The notes beneath the pieces are model-generated. The model searched no databases, was not told the origin of the DNA, and saw nothing but the letters and a program-made list of their open reading frames with translations. 64,000 nucleotides of DNA from CAVWZH01 sp963765285 (GTDB taxonomy: Bacteria; Acidobacteriota; Terriglobia; Terriglobales; Acidobacteriaceae). The DNA is taken from positions 1,222,184 through 1,286,183 of the forward strand of contig CAVXVR010000003.1 of assembly GCA_963765285.1 (NCBI GenBank), read 5' to 3'. Positions 52,415 to 60,742 of the stretch are shown here, piece after piece. Every line of letters starts with the position of its first letter. Position 1 is the stretch's first letter. The position numbers and the translations under genes were made by a program.

Positions 52415-53158
52415 TTAACCGCCCGAGAGCGAGAAAATCACAGTGATCTGAGTTTCCACTTCCACCGGTTCACCGTTCAGGATGTAGGGCCGGTATTTCC
52501 ACTGCTTTACCGCTTCAATAGCGGCGGGCGCCAGCATCGGGTGACCGCTGATCAGCCGCAGGTTTTCAATGTCGCCGCTCTTGCTGATTTCCGCTTGCAG
52601 CAACACCTGGCCCTGGATGCGGGCCTGACGGGCCAGCGGAGGATATGGGGGTTGTATCTTGCGGATGAGCAGACCTTGCGTTACGCCCTGCGATACGCGT
52701 ACGCGTTGCGGTGTAGCTACCTTGGGAACCGCGACCGGAGTCGAACTGATGATGCCGCCGATCACGCCGCCCATCTGGCCTCCGGGAATTCCGCCCGGAA
52801 CGCCGCCCACAACTCCAGCCATCGAAGTCATCGGCGGGGGCGCTTCCTCTTCCTTGATCATCTGAACTTTCTCAGGAATCTTGGTGGGAGTGCGCAGCTG
52901 GCCGTTAATGATATCGGTCTGAATGGTCTTCACGATCTTGACCGGAGCGGCAGCGGGTGGCGGTGGTGGCGGCGGCGGCGGCGGGGGTGCCACGAGGAAA
53001 GTCATCAACTGCGTTTTGGGCAAGGCTTCTGTAAACAGCAGCGGGATCAGCACCAGTACGCCGATCAGCGCCACCTGTAACGCAAACGAGAGCACCGTCG
53101 TGGCCCCGCGCTTGGTTCTCAGTCTGCCGCCCGATTCAATGAGGCTGTCTTCAAACAT
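52415..53158 (-). CDS. tonB: TonB energy-transducing protein
   Basis: 247 residues. An N-terminal membrane anchor (LSFALQVALIGVLVLIPLLF) is followed by a PPPPPPPPPPP run and a long linker containing a Gly-rich stretch (GGVPGGIPGGQMGGVIGG), unusual compared with the Pro-Lys linkers of enterobacterial TonB. The C-terminal TonB fold spans ~165-247 (PPYPPLARQARIQGQVLLQAEI ... VKQWKYRPYILNGEPV). It couples the ExbBD motor to receptors such as the Oar-type protein at the left end. Acidobacteria commonly have this Gly-rich linker (family knowledge). Confidence 0.9.
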   Translation of the reverse strand: MFEDSLIESGGRLRTKRGATTVLSFALQVALIGVLVLIPLLFTEALPKTQLMTFLVAPPPPPPPPPPPAAAPVKIVKTIQTDIINGQLRTPTKIPEKVQMIKEEEAPPPMTSMAGVVGGVPGGIPGGQMGGVIGGIISSTPVAVPKVATPQRVRVSQGVTQGLLIRKIQPPYPPLARQARIQGQVLLQAEISKSGDIENLRLISGHPMLAPAAIEAVKQWKYRPYILNGEPVEVETQITVIFSLSGG

Positions 53159-53283
53159 AGAGGTTCTCCTGCACAGACCCTACGCACCTTTAGACACCAG
53201 CCGGGGCGGGTTTGCTCCCGCAACGGCCGTTTTCCGCCCGCACTACTCCAGCGCGTCTCAGGCCGCAGAGTACCTCAATGCCG

Positions 53284-54528
53284 TCAACGCGTTACAGCCG
53301 CTTTCGAGCCCTGGCTCGGGTTTGCCGGCTTAAGGCCTTTGCCAGGGTTCGCCGGGCCGCCTCTCCCTGCCAAGCCAGTCACCGGTCGTCCCCGCTTCAT
53401 CTTCCAATCCTGGTAGGCGACCAGGATCGGTGCAGCAATCGCGATCGACGAGTATGTCCCGATCAAAATTCCGATTACCAAAGCGAAGGAGAAGCCATGC
53501 AGCACTTCGCCACCGAACAGAAACAAAGCCAGTACAGTTAAGAACGTTAAACCCGCTGTCAAGATGGTCCGGCTTAAAGTCTGATTAATGCTGCGGTTGA
53601 CGATGTCCGACAGCTTCTCGCGCCGCATCAGCTTGAGGTTCTCGCGAATCCTGTCGAAAACCACGATCGTGTCGTTGTTCGAGTAACCGATCAACGTCAG
53701 GATGGCCGCGATCACCGTCAGCGAAATCTCTTTATTGGCTAGAGAAAACGCCCCGACCGTAATCAGAGTGTCGTGAAATACTGTCACGACAGCCGCAACA
53801 CCATATATCCATTCAAAGCGAAACGCCAGATACACTAACATGCCCGCCAGTGAATAGACCACAGCCCATTTCGCCTGGGTCTGCAACTGCTTTCCCACCT
53901 GCGGGCCCACGATCTCGACGTTGCGCACACCGAAGTCTGAAAGATAGAACGCCTCCGGCAAAATGGCCAGGACGGCAGGATCGGCCGCGCTCTTCAGATC
54001 GTCAAACGCACTCAGCACCCCGCCTTTTGTCTTATCGCGGAAATCGACGATGGCCTTCGCCTGGGCCGTGTAGCGCTGCTCGGCGTCAGTACCCAAACGT
54101 AGCGGGTCTTTCTCCAGCAGATAATTGGCTAATGTCAAAGAACTGGTGTTGTTCAGGTCCTGCTTGCCCGCGGGAGCATTGGTCTCCAGCGCGTTGATAA
54201 TCTGGACCTTGCCTTTGTCCAAGGCCTGCTCATTGGTCTCCTGCACATCGAGATCAATCAAGACCTCGTTGTTGCTAGGGACCCCGTAGCGCTGAATGCG
54301 CGCCCGCTGCAGCCCTGCCTTCTGCAGAGCGTCGCGGATCGCGTTATCATCCGGCGCGTGCGAAAACTTCACGTAGACCAGCGTGCCCCCTCGGAAGTCT
54401 ACGCCTAGCGGGACTCCATGCCAGAACAACATGGAGAGTATGCCCGCCACGCTGAATACTAAGGAAAAGGCGAGAAAATACCACTTTTTGCCGAGAAAAT
54501 CTATATTTGGATTGCGAAAAAATTCCAC
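53284..54528 (-). CDS. secF: Protein translocase subunit SecF
   Basis: 414 residues, longer than E. coli SecF (323) because of an extended first periplasmic loop and a Pro/Gly/Lys C-terminal tail. Six membrane helices; GVDFRGGTLVYVKF is the SecF signature of the P1 head, and IVVFDRIRENLKLMRREKL the later conserved loop. With SecD it uses proton motive force to pull proteins through SecYEG. It follows secD (stop 54600 to start 54528). Confidence 0.95.
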   Translation of the reverse strand: MEFFRNPNIDFLGKKWYFLAFSLVFSVAGILSMLFWHGVPLGVDFRGGTLVYVKFSHAPDDNAIRDALQKAGLQRARIQRYGVPSNNEVLIDLDVQETNEQALDKGKVQIINALETNAPAGKQDLNNTSSLTLANYLLEKDPLRLGTDAEQRYTAQAKAIVDFRDKTKGGVLSAFDDLKSAADPAVLAILPEAFYLSDFGVRNVEIVGPQVGKQLQTQAKWAVVYSLAGMLVYLAFRFEWIYGVAAVVTVFHDTLITVGAFSLANKEISLTVIAAILTLIGYSNNDTIVVFDRIRENLKLMRREKLSDIVNRSINQTLSRTILTAGLTFLTVLALFLFGGEVLHGFSFALVIGILIGTYSSIAIAAPILVAYQDWKMKRGRPVTGLAGRGGPANPGKGLKPANPSQGSKAAVTR

Positions 54529-54599
54529 GCGCTTTAGAACCTCTTAGTCATTACTTTGTTGCCAATACTCGATATGTAATCCTGCACAGGCGAAGATAA

Positions 54600-56228
54600 C
54601 TAGATGCTTAATGTCTCTCCCACCTGTTTGCGGCTGAGAATCCAGTCGAAAATCATACGCGAGACAAACACTGCGGTGAACAGATTAGCCAGCAAGCCGA
54701 AGGTCAAAGTCACCGCAAACCCCTTGACCGGGCCGGTCCCGAAAAGGAACAAGATCGCTGCGGAAACAATAGTGGTCACGTGAGTGTCGACGATTGTTAT
54801 CCAGGCATGACCGAAGCCTTGTTCAACCGCTGAGGGCGGAGTTTTCCCGCTGCGCAGTTCTTCGCGGATGCGTTCGAAAATCAGCACGTTGGAATCCACG
54901 CCCATGCCGACGGTCAGAATGACTCCGGCAATACCGGGCAACGTAAGCGTCGCGCCGAAGTATCCCATGAAACCCAGCAGGATGATCAGGTTCAGGATCA
55001 GAGCCAGGTCGGCGTTAATGCCTGCGCCGCGATAGTAGATCAGCATGAAGACGAGGACGGCAAACATCCCGATAATTGCGGCTCTGACACCGGCGCGGAT
55101 CGAATCCGTCCCCAGCGAGGGTCCAACCGTACGCTCTTCCAGGTACTTGATGCTGGCGGGCAGCGCGCCGGAATTGAGAATCAGTGCCAGGTCCGCAGCT
55201 TGCTGCTCGGTGAAGCTACCGGAAATTACTCCCGAGTCACCGATTTCACTTTTGATGACCGCTACTTCCATAACGCGGTTATCGAGAACCACGGCCAGGT
55301 AGTCGCCCACATGTTCGCGGGTAAAGGCAGAAAACCGGCGGCCGCCTTCGGCGGTAAGGTAGAAGCTTACTTCGGGACGATTGGTGTCGGTGCTGCGGCC
55401 CACCCGCGCTTCGCGCAGATCATGGCCAGCGATGGCCGAAGTGCGGGAGATGATGTACACCGCGTCCTCGGAAGCATTGCCGCCCTGGGACTTGCCGTGC
55501 AGCAACATCGTGTTCGGAGGCAGAGTGCCATTGTGCGCTGCCAAAGCGCTCTGTTCGTCCGGATATTCTTCGTGGCTCTGGCCGCGGCCCATCGCCTGGC
55601 GGATCTCCAGCATGGCGGTGGACTGCATGATCTCTTTCACCCGCGCCGGATCGTCGACGCCAGGCAATTGCACCAGAATCTGATACTGCCCCAGTCCGTG
55701 CTCCTGGATCACCGGCTCGCTGACGCCCAGCTTGTCGACGCGATTGCGGATGGTCTCGATGGCCTGGGTGACGGCACGATTCTTGAGATCGGCCAGGGTC
55801 TGAGCCTTCATCGAAAGCGTCCAGGAATTTTCTGCGCCCGATGCCAGGTCATATTCCGGCAAGCGATCGCTGACCAGCGAACGCAGGTCAGAAGTCGACT
55901 CCGGGGGGACGCCCTTGATAAGAATTTTGTCGGGATTGTTGGCCGGGTCCGGTTGAACGATATCGGTGTAGTTGATTTTGCGCTTGCGGAGATCGTCTTT
56001 CAGGCGCTCAATGGCGCGCTCGGATTCGGCATTTACGGCGTCATTCACCTGCACCTGCAGAATCAGGTGCGTCCCACCTTTAAGATCCAGGCCCAGATGA
56101 ATGCGCTGCTGCATGGCGTCGAGCAAGCCGCTGCCAGTGGCGCTTTTCGGCAGGCCGAAAATGCCGAATAGAAAGACCAGCATGATGGCGATTGTCAGTC
56201 CGAGTTTCCAGCCCAGGTTCTTATTCAT
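54600..56228 (-). CDS. secD: Protein translocase subunit SecD
   Basis: 542 residues. N-terminal helix, then the large periplasmic head (HLGLDLKGGTHLILQV, NRVDKLGVSEPVIQEHGLGQYQILVQLPGV), then five helices with FTEQQAADLALILNSGALPASI and GVDSNVLIFERIREELRSGK. Together with SecF and YajC it forms the SecDF accessory complex in the inner membrane. The order tgt-yajC-secD-secF is conserved widely. Confidence 0.97.
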   Translation of the reverse strand: MNKNLGWKLGLTIAIMLVFLFGIFGLPKSATGSGLLDAMQQRIHLGLDLKGGTHLILQVQVNDAVNAESERAIERLKDDLRKRKINYTDIVQPDPANNPDKILIKGVPPESTSDLRSLVSDRLPEYDLASGAENSWTLSMKAQTLADLKNRAVTQAIETIRNRVDKLGVSEPVIQEHGLGQYQILVQLPGVDDPARVKEIMQSTAMLEIRQAMGRGQSHEEYPDEQSALAAHNGTLPPNTMLLHGKSQGGNASEDAVYIISRTSAIAGHDLREARVGRSTDTNRPEVSFYLTAEGGRRFSAFTREHVGDYLAVVLDNRVMEVAVIKSEIGDSGVISGSFTEQQAADLALILNSGALPASIKYLEERTVGPSLGTDSIRAGVRAAIIGMFAVLVFMLIYYRGAGINADLALILNLIILLGFMGYFGATLTLPGIAGVILTVGMGVDSNVLIFERIREELRSGKTPPSAVEQGFGHAWITIVDTHVTTIVSAAILFLFGTGPVKGFAVTLTFGLLANLFTAVFVSRMIFDWILSRKQVGETLSI

Positions 56229-56292
56229 AACCCCTTAATTCGTACATCCCCACTCGATTGGATGCATTTCGCCGCAGCCGCTGCCAGATTCC

Positions 56293-56622
56293 TCACGCCG
56301 CCTTGGTTTTGTCGTCAGAATCAGTTACCGAGACAATCGAAGCGCGGGTGACCTCAATGCGCAAATTGTCAGGCGGAACCCGTAGTTGGACGTAATCGTC
56401 CTTCAGCGAAAGGATGGTACCGCGCAGACCTCCGCCGGTGACGACCTTGTCGCCGGGCTTGAGTTCATTCAACATCTGCTGCCACTTCTTTTGCCGCCGC
56501 TGCTGCGGCATGATCAGGAAAAAGTAGAAGATGGCAAAAATGAACACCAGGGGCGCGATGCCCACCCAGCCGCCCAGCGGGCTGCCGCCGGTTTGCAGCG
56601 CCAGTATGTGGTAACTACTCAT
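56293..56622 (-). CDS. yajC: Preprotein translocase subunit YajC
   Basis: 109 residues with a single N-terminal membrane helix (IAPLVFIFAIFYFFLIMPQQRRQKKW) followed by the small cytoplasmic beta domain (LKPGDKVVTGGGLRGTILSLKDDYVQLRV). Partner of SecDF; it lies 64 bases upstream of secD in the same direction. Confidence 0.95.
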   Translation of the reverse strand: MSSYHILALQTGGSPLGGWVGIAPLVFIFAIFYFFLIMPQQRRQKKWQQMLNELKPGDKVVTGGGLRGTILSLKDDYVQLRVPPDNLRIEVTRASIVSVTDSDDKTKAA

Positions 56623-56758
56623 GGAGACCCAGTATTCTCCTCTAAATCCCGCTCGAACGCCATCTTCCGGCGCCTTGGCTCAGCCAGTTTCCCTTCGGAG
56701 GTTCACTACTGCAGGCCGGAGATTCCTTCAGCTTCAGGCATGAAACGGGGATGCCGAG

Positions 56759-58051
56759 CTATGCTTTTGGTTGAGATGACTCACCAGAAAGAAAACAGGC
56801 CCTCTTTCCAAGTCCAATAGAATGACGCACCGACCGCATGGTGTCAAGGTAGAAGCTGAGGTTGTGGACGGTATTCAGGACCTGCGCCAGAACTTCATTA
56901 GAAGCGTACAGATGCCGGAGATAGGCACGGGAGTAGCGGGCGCAGACCCGGCAGGCGCAGGCAGGGTCGAGCGGGCCGCTGTCCCCGGCGTAGCGGGCCT
57001 GTTTGATAGAGACTCTGCCCTCTGAGGTAAACAGCAGGCCGTGCCGCGCGGCCCGCGTCGGCAGGACGCAATCCATCATGTCGATGCCTAGATTGGCATA
57101 TTCGACGATTTCCTGGGGCGTGCCCACTCCCATGAGATAGCGGGGCTTGGCGGCGGGAAGGTGCTCGATGGTGGCCTCGACAATTTCGCGGGTAAGGCTG
57201 CGAGGCTCGCCGACGCTCAGGCCTCCGATGGCGTAGCCGGGGAAGTCGATCTCGATGGTCCGCTCGGCGGATTCCTTGCGGAGAGCGGAATCCATGCCGC
57301 CCTGCACAATGCCAAACAAACTTTGGGTCTGATCGGACTGCGTAGGGGCAGGTGTCGTCCCCTGCCCAGCCGACTCTGCCATCAGCGCTGGAGGGCCGGG
57401 TCGGCGCTCGTCTCGGGCGCAATCGAGGGGTCCCGGCCGGCCGGTTCCGGTTGTACGAGACCAGTTCCCGGTTCCGAGTTCCCAGTTCTCAGACGTGGAC
57501 CACGGGACTTCATGTTTGTGTTCATCGAAATATTTCTTGCAGCGCTCCGCCCAGCGCAACGTCAACTCCATCGAAGCACGTACACGCGCCTGGTCCGCCG
57601 GATACTCGGTGCATTCGTCGAAAGCCATGATGATGTCCGCGCCCAGGCCGATCTGGGCTTCGGTGGCCGTCTCTGGACCTAGAAAATGGGAGGAGCCGTC
57701 GAGGTGCGAACGAAACGTCACGCCTTCTTCGTTCACTTTGCGCAGGTCGTTCAGGCTGAACACCTGGAAACCGCCGGAGTCGGTGAGGATAGCGCGCGGC
57801 CAGGCCATGAACCGATGCAATCCGCCAAGTTTGCGGATTTGGTCGACTCCGGGACGGAGATAGAGGTGGTAGGTGTTCCCCAGCAGAATCTGCACGCCCA
57901 GTTCCTCGAGGATGTCCTGCGAAACGCCTTTGACCGTCGCCAAGGTGCCGACCGGCATGAAGACGGGAGTCTGGATTTCGCCGTGAGGAGTCAGCAGGCG
58001 TCCGGCGCGGGCAGGACCGGCAGTCGCCTCAACGTGGAATTCGATGGACAC
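56759..58051 (-). CDS. tgt: Queuine tRNA-ribosyltransferase (Tgt)
   Basis: 430 residues, about 50 more than the family norm. The catalytic core is complete: DSGGFQVFSL (Asp91), FGIVQGG, GGLSVGEPR, the nucleophile-bearing GIDMMDCVLPTRAA, and the zinc set CACRVC...H near the C-terminus. It exchanges guanine-34 for preQ1 in queuosine tRNAs. Residues ~181-243 (WELGTGNWSRTTGTGRP..., then Gly/Pro/Ala/Asp-rich) interrupt the barrel before SLFGIVQGG; this segment looks like translated repeat DNA. Upstream of yajC-secDF as usual. Confidence 0.93.
   Translation of the reverse strand: MSIEFHVEATAGPARAGRLLTPHGEIQTPVFMPVGTLATVKGVSQDILEELGVQILLGNTYHLYLRPGVDQIRKLGGLHRFMAWPRAILTDSGGFQVFSLNDLRKVNEEGVTFRSHLDGSSHFLGPETATEAQIGLGADIIMAFDECTEYPADQARVRASMELTLRWAERCKKYFDEHKHEVPWSTSENWELGTGNWSRTTGTGRPGPLDCARDERRPGPPALMAESAGQGTTPAPTQSDQTQSLFGIVQGGMDSALRKESAERTIEIDFPGYAIGGLSVGEPRSLTREIVEATIEHLPAAKPRYLMGVGTPQEIVEYANLGIDMMDCVLPTRAARHGLLFTSEGRVSIKQARYAGDSGPLDPACACRVCARYSRAYLRHLYASNEVLAQVLNTVHNLSFYLDTMRSVRHSIGLGKRACFLSGESSQPKA
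57323..57511. repeat. Repeat-like in-frame insertion within tgt
   Basis: Codes for the ~63 extra Tgt residues. The DNA includes CCAGTTCCCGG and TTCCGAGTTCCCAGTTC (57460-57492) and GGCCGGCCGG, the style of short tandem repeats found between genes. It keeps the tgt frame. Compared with E. coli Tgt the barrel goes straight from the CKKYF region to SLFGIVQGG. Confidence 0.55.
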
Positions 58052-58077
58052 TGCTGGATTGTATCGAACCGGGAGGT

Positions 58078-58122
58078 CTAGATCTGGTAGTCCTATATCT
58101 GATAGTCCTATATCTGATAATC
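58078..58122 (-). repeat. Three tandem 15-bp copies of the CysE terminal codons plus stop
   Basis: On the minus strand GATTATCAGATATAG (58122-58108), GACTATCAGATATAG (58107-58093) and GACTACCAGATCTAG (58092-58078): each encodes Asp-Tyr-Gln-Ile-stop in the same frame. The first is the real end of CysE; the others are untranslated duplicates. Confidence 0.85.
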
Positions 58123-58818
58123 AGTGTCTTCCATGATGCGTTGAAGTTGAGCGGACATCGGCTCATGGATGTGGTCTGAGCCTTCCACCTTCTGCAGCCG
58201 CTCGCCCAGCTTTTTCACTTCCGCGGCCACGGCAGCCAGAGCCTCAGAGAGCGGGTCGTTGATCTGCTTGGGGTCGGTGATCACGACCCGTTCACCATTG
58301 CGGAAAATGATGTGGCCGGGAACGCCGACCACGGTGGAATTCTCGGGCACGTTGCGCAACACCACTGATCCGGCCCCGATGCGGCAGTTTCGCCCGACGG
58401 TGATATTGCCGAGAATTTTGGCTCCGCTGCCGACGACAACATTGTCTTCGATGGTGGGATGCCGCTTGCCCTGCTCCTTGCCGGTGCCGCCCAGCGTTAC
58501 GCCCTGGTACAGGGTTATGTCGTCGCCGATCACTGCGGTCTCGCCGATTACAACTCCCATGCCGTGATCGATGAACAGGCGGCGGCCGATTTTCGCCGCG
58601 GGGTGGATTTCGATTCCCGTAAGGAAGCGGGCAACCTCGGACAGCCAGCGGCCCAGAAAGAAGAACCCATGGTTCCAAAGCCAGTGATTGGCCCGGTAGA
58701 ACCAGACGGCGTGCAGCCCGGCATAACACAAGAACACTTCCAACTTTGACTTGGCTGCGGGGTCACGCTCCACCACCGTGGTGACATCTTCACGCATTAA
58801 GGCCAAAAGGTGAGCCAT
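58108..58818 (-). CDS. cysE: Serine O-acetyltransferase
   Basis: 236 residues with the hexapeptide left-handed beta-helix typical of CysE: GIEIHPAAKIGRRLFIDHGMGVVIGETAVIGDD, then GNITVGRNCRIGAGSVVLRNVPENSTVVGVPG. It makes O-acetylserine from serine and acetyl-CoA, the substrate of the upstream CysK. Shorter N-terminal domain than E. coli CysE (273 residues). It starts 3 bases after the cysK stop, so they are coupled. The gene ends in a tandem triplicated DYQI-stop. Confidence 0.93.
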   Translation of the reverse strand: MAHLLALMREDVTTVVERDPAAKSKLEVFLCYAGLHAVWFYRANHWLWNHGFFFLGRWLSEVARFLTGIEIHPAAKIGRRLFIDHGMGVVIGETAVIGDDITLYQGVTLGGTGKEQGKRHPTIEDNVVVGSGAKILGNITVGRNCRIGAGSVVLRNVPENSTVVGVPGHIIFRNGERVVITDPKQINDPLSEALAAVAAEVKKLGERLQKVEGSDHIHEPMSAQLQRIMEDTDYQI

Positions 58819-58821
58819 AGC

Positions 58822-59793
58822 TCAAACCGGGACGGCCGCCGTGGGAATCTGCTGCGCCCGGTTGCGCAGTTCCTCGAACAGGATACTGCTGAGGTAGCGC
58901 TCACCGAACGAGGGCAGAACCACCACAATCAACTTGCCGGCATTCTCCGGGCGGCAGCCCACTTTCAGGGCCGCGACCACCGCGGCGCCGGAAGAAATCC
59001 CCACGAGGAGACCTTCTTCCAGCGGAAGACGGCGCGCCATTTGAATCGCCTCGTCACTAGTGACGGTGACCACTTCGTCGATGTAGTCCCGGCGAACGAT
59101 GCTGGGAACAAAACCCGCGCCGATCCCCTGAATCTTGTGAGGAGACGGCTTGCCCCCCGAAAGCACGGGGCTTTCCGCAGGCTCGACCGCGATCGCCTTG
59201 AAGGACGGTTTCCTGGGCTTGATGTATTCGGAAACGCCAGTAATGGTTCCACCTGTGCCGACGCCTGAGATCAGCATGTCGACCTTGCCGTCGGTGTCGT
59301 TCCAGATCTCTGGCCCCGTGGTTTCCACATGGATCTTGGGGTTGGCCGGATTGTCGAACTGTTGCAGGATGTAGCCGTTCGGAGTATTCGCGAGGATCTC
59401 TTCAGCTTTCGCAATCGCCGCTTTCATGCCTTTGGGACCCGGCGTGAGAACGATCTCAGCACCAAAAGCCAGCAGCAGTACACGGCGCTCGAGACTCATT
59501 GTCTCCGGCATGGTGAGAATGAGCTTGTAGCCCTTCACGGCCGCCACGAAGGCGAGAGCGATCCCAGTATTACCGCTCGTGGGCTCGATGAGCACGGTTT
59601 TGCCCGGATGAATCTTTCCCTGCCGCTCAGCTTCGGCAATCATGCTCACGCCGATGCGGTCTTTTACGCTGCCCACAGGATTCTGGCTTTCGAGCTTGGC
59701 AACAATTTCGGCCGCGCAGCCCTGGGTGACTTTGTTAAGCCGCACCAGCGGCGTGCGGCCGATGAGTTCCGTCACATCTTTCGCGATTTTCAT
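58822..59793 (-). CDS. cysK: Cysteine synthase A (O-acetylserine sulfhydrylase)
   Basis: The ATG at 59793 (MKIAKDVTELIGRTPLVRLN) matches the standard CysK N-terminus and gives 323 residues; an in-frame ATG at 59847 would add 18 residues. The PLP Lys is Lys44 in NPVGSVKDRIG; PTSGNTGIALAF, the PLP phosphate-binding SGVGTGGTITG and the GISSGAAVVAAL segment are present. Forms cysteine from O-acetylserine and sulfide. With cysE it forms a two-gene cysteine operon. Confidence 0.95.
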   Translation of the reverse strand: MKIAKDVTELIGRTPLVRLNKVTQGCAAEIVAKLESQNPVGSVKDRIGVSMIAEAERQGKIHPGKTVLIEPTSGNTGIALAFVAAVKGYKLILTMPETMSLERRVLLLAFGAEIVLTPGPKGMKAAIAKAEEILANTPNGYILQQFDNPANPKIHVETTGPEIWNDTDGKVDMLISGVGTGGTITGVSEYIKPRKPSFKAIAVEPAESPVLSGGKPSPHKIQGIGAGFVPSIVRRDYIDEVVTVTSDEAIQMARRLPLEEGLLVGISSGAAVVAALKVGCRPENAGKLIVVVLPSFGERYLSSILFEELRNRAQQIPTAAVPV

Positions 59794-59876
59794 GAGGAAG
59801 GGTTGCCTTTCCGGGACCGGTTCGGCCAGCAGTACTGGCGACGACATCGATTGTAGTATGCGGGCTTGCCAGGCAT

Positions 59877-60359
59877 CTACTCGGGGGTGATTTCAACAAT
59901 CTCGCCGCGCAGATCCGCACCCGCCACAATCATGCGGCCGACACTCACTGGCAAGCGAAACCTCCGTGGTCCAGCGCTCCCGGGATTGAAGTAAAGAACA
60001 CCATTTTTCATCTCCTGTCCGGGAACGTGGCTGTGTCCGTAGACGACAGCAGAGAATCCTGCGGCCTTCGGCTTGAGATCGAGCTGCGCCAAGTCATGCA
60101 GGACGTAGATGGAAATGCCGGCGACTTCGAGAACATTGGCGGCGGGAATGCTGCGCGACCATGCAGCCCGGTCCACGTTGCCGCGAACGGCGGTCACCGG
60201 CGCAATCTCAGCCAGCTTGTCGAGGATGGCCGGGTCTCCGATGTCCCCAGCATGAATGATCTGGTCGGAGCCCTTCAACAGGGCAACCGCCTCGGGGCGA
60301 AGCAGGCCGTGAGTATCGGAAATGACACCGACGGTGACGGCAAGGTTGCTGGCTCGCAT
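59877..60359 (-). CDS. YfcE/MJ0936-type metallophosphoesterase
   Basis: A 160-residue calcineurin-like phosphoesterase with its metal-binding motifs: ISDTHG (Asp, His), HAGDIGD, VRGNVD, VLHD (His) and YGHSHVP. Small size fits the YfcE/MJ0936 phosphodiesterase group acting on phosphodiesters; the biological substrate is unknown. It is upstream of cysK on the same strand and ends 83 bases before its start. Confidence 0.9.
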   Translation of the reverse strand: MRASNLAVTVGVISDTHGLLRPEAVALLKGSDQIIHAGDIGDPAILDKLAEIAPVTAVRGNVDRAAWSRSIPAANVLEVAGISIYVLHDLAQLDLKPKAAGFSAVVYGHSHVPGQEMKNGVLYFNPGSAGPRRFRLPVSVGRMIVAGADLRGEIVEITPE

Positions 60360-60439
60360 TGAGGCTCGGGCTCGAGAGAACGAAGACCGGCGCCAATTCT
60401 ATGCGAAGCGGTGTGGGCGCCGAACTGAAATTCCTCAAC

Positions 60440-60649
60440 TTAGAGCCGGGATTGACCGCCATTCTCGCTCGGGCGCTCTGCGGGTTTTTGATCCGCTTCG
60501 AGCACGTGATTTTGCATCGCTGACTTGAATCCGCGAATCCCCTCGCCGATCCCTTTGCCCAGTTCCGGCAGCTTCTTAGGTCCGAACACGAGCAGGGCGA
60601 TTCCGAAAATTACCAGCAGATGCATGGGCTGAAACAATCCTTCAAACAT
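60440..60649 (-). CDS. tatA: Twin-arginine translocase subunit TatA/TatE
   Basis: The ATG at 60649 is preceded by AAAGGAG and gives 69 residues. One N-terminal membrane helix (LFQPMHLLVIFGIALLVFG), the FGPKKLPELGKGIGEGIRGFK hinge and amphipathic helix, and a charged tail: the complete TatA form. TatA multimerises to pass folded proteins across the inner membrane. TatC is not in view. It sits directly downstream of a gene with a Tat signal. Confidence 0.92.
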   Translation of the reverse strand: MFEGLFQPMHLLVIFGIALLVFGPKKLPELGKGIGEGIRGFKSAMQNHVLEADQKPAERPSENGGQSRL

Positions 60650-60742
60650 GACGACTCCTTTGGATTCAACCGTTGACATTGGAAATGCGGGCGCTGCCAC
60701 TTCTCCGGCAAGCGCCCGCCGGGGGAAAAACGCGCGCTGCGC

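Noticed and set aside
58078..58092. Read-through peptide extension of CysE
   Set aside because: Each repeat carries its own stop codon in frame; no extension is expected.
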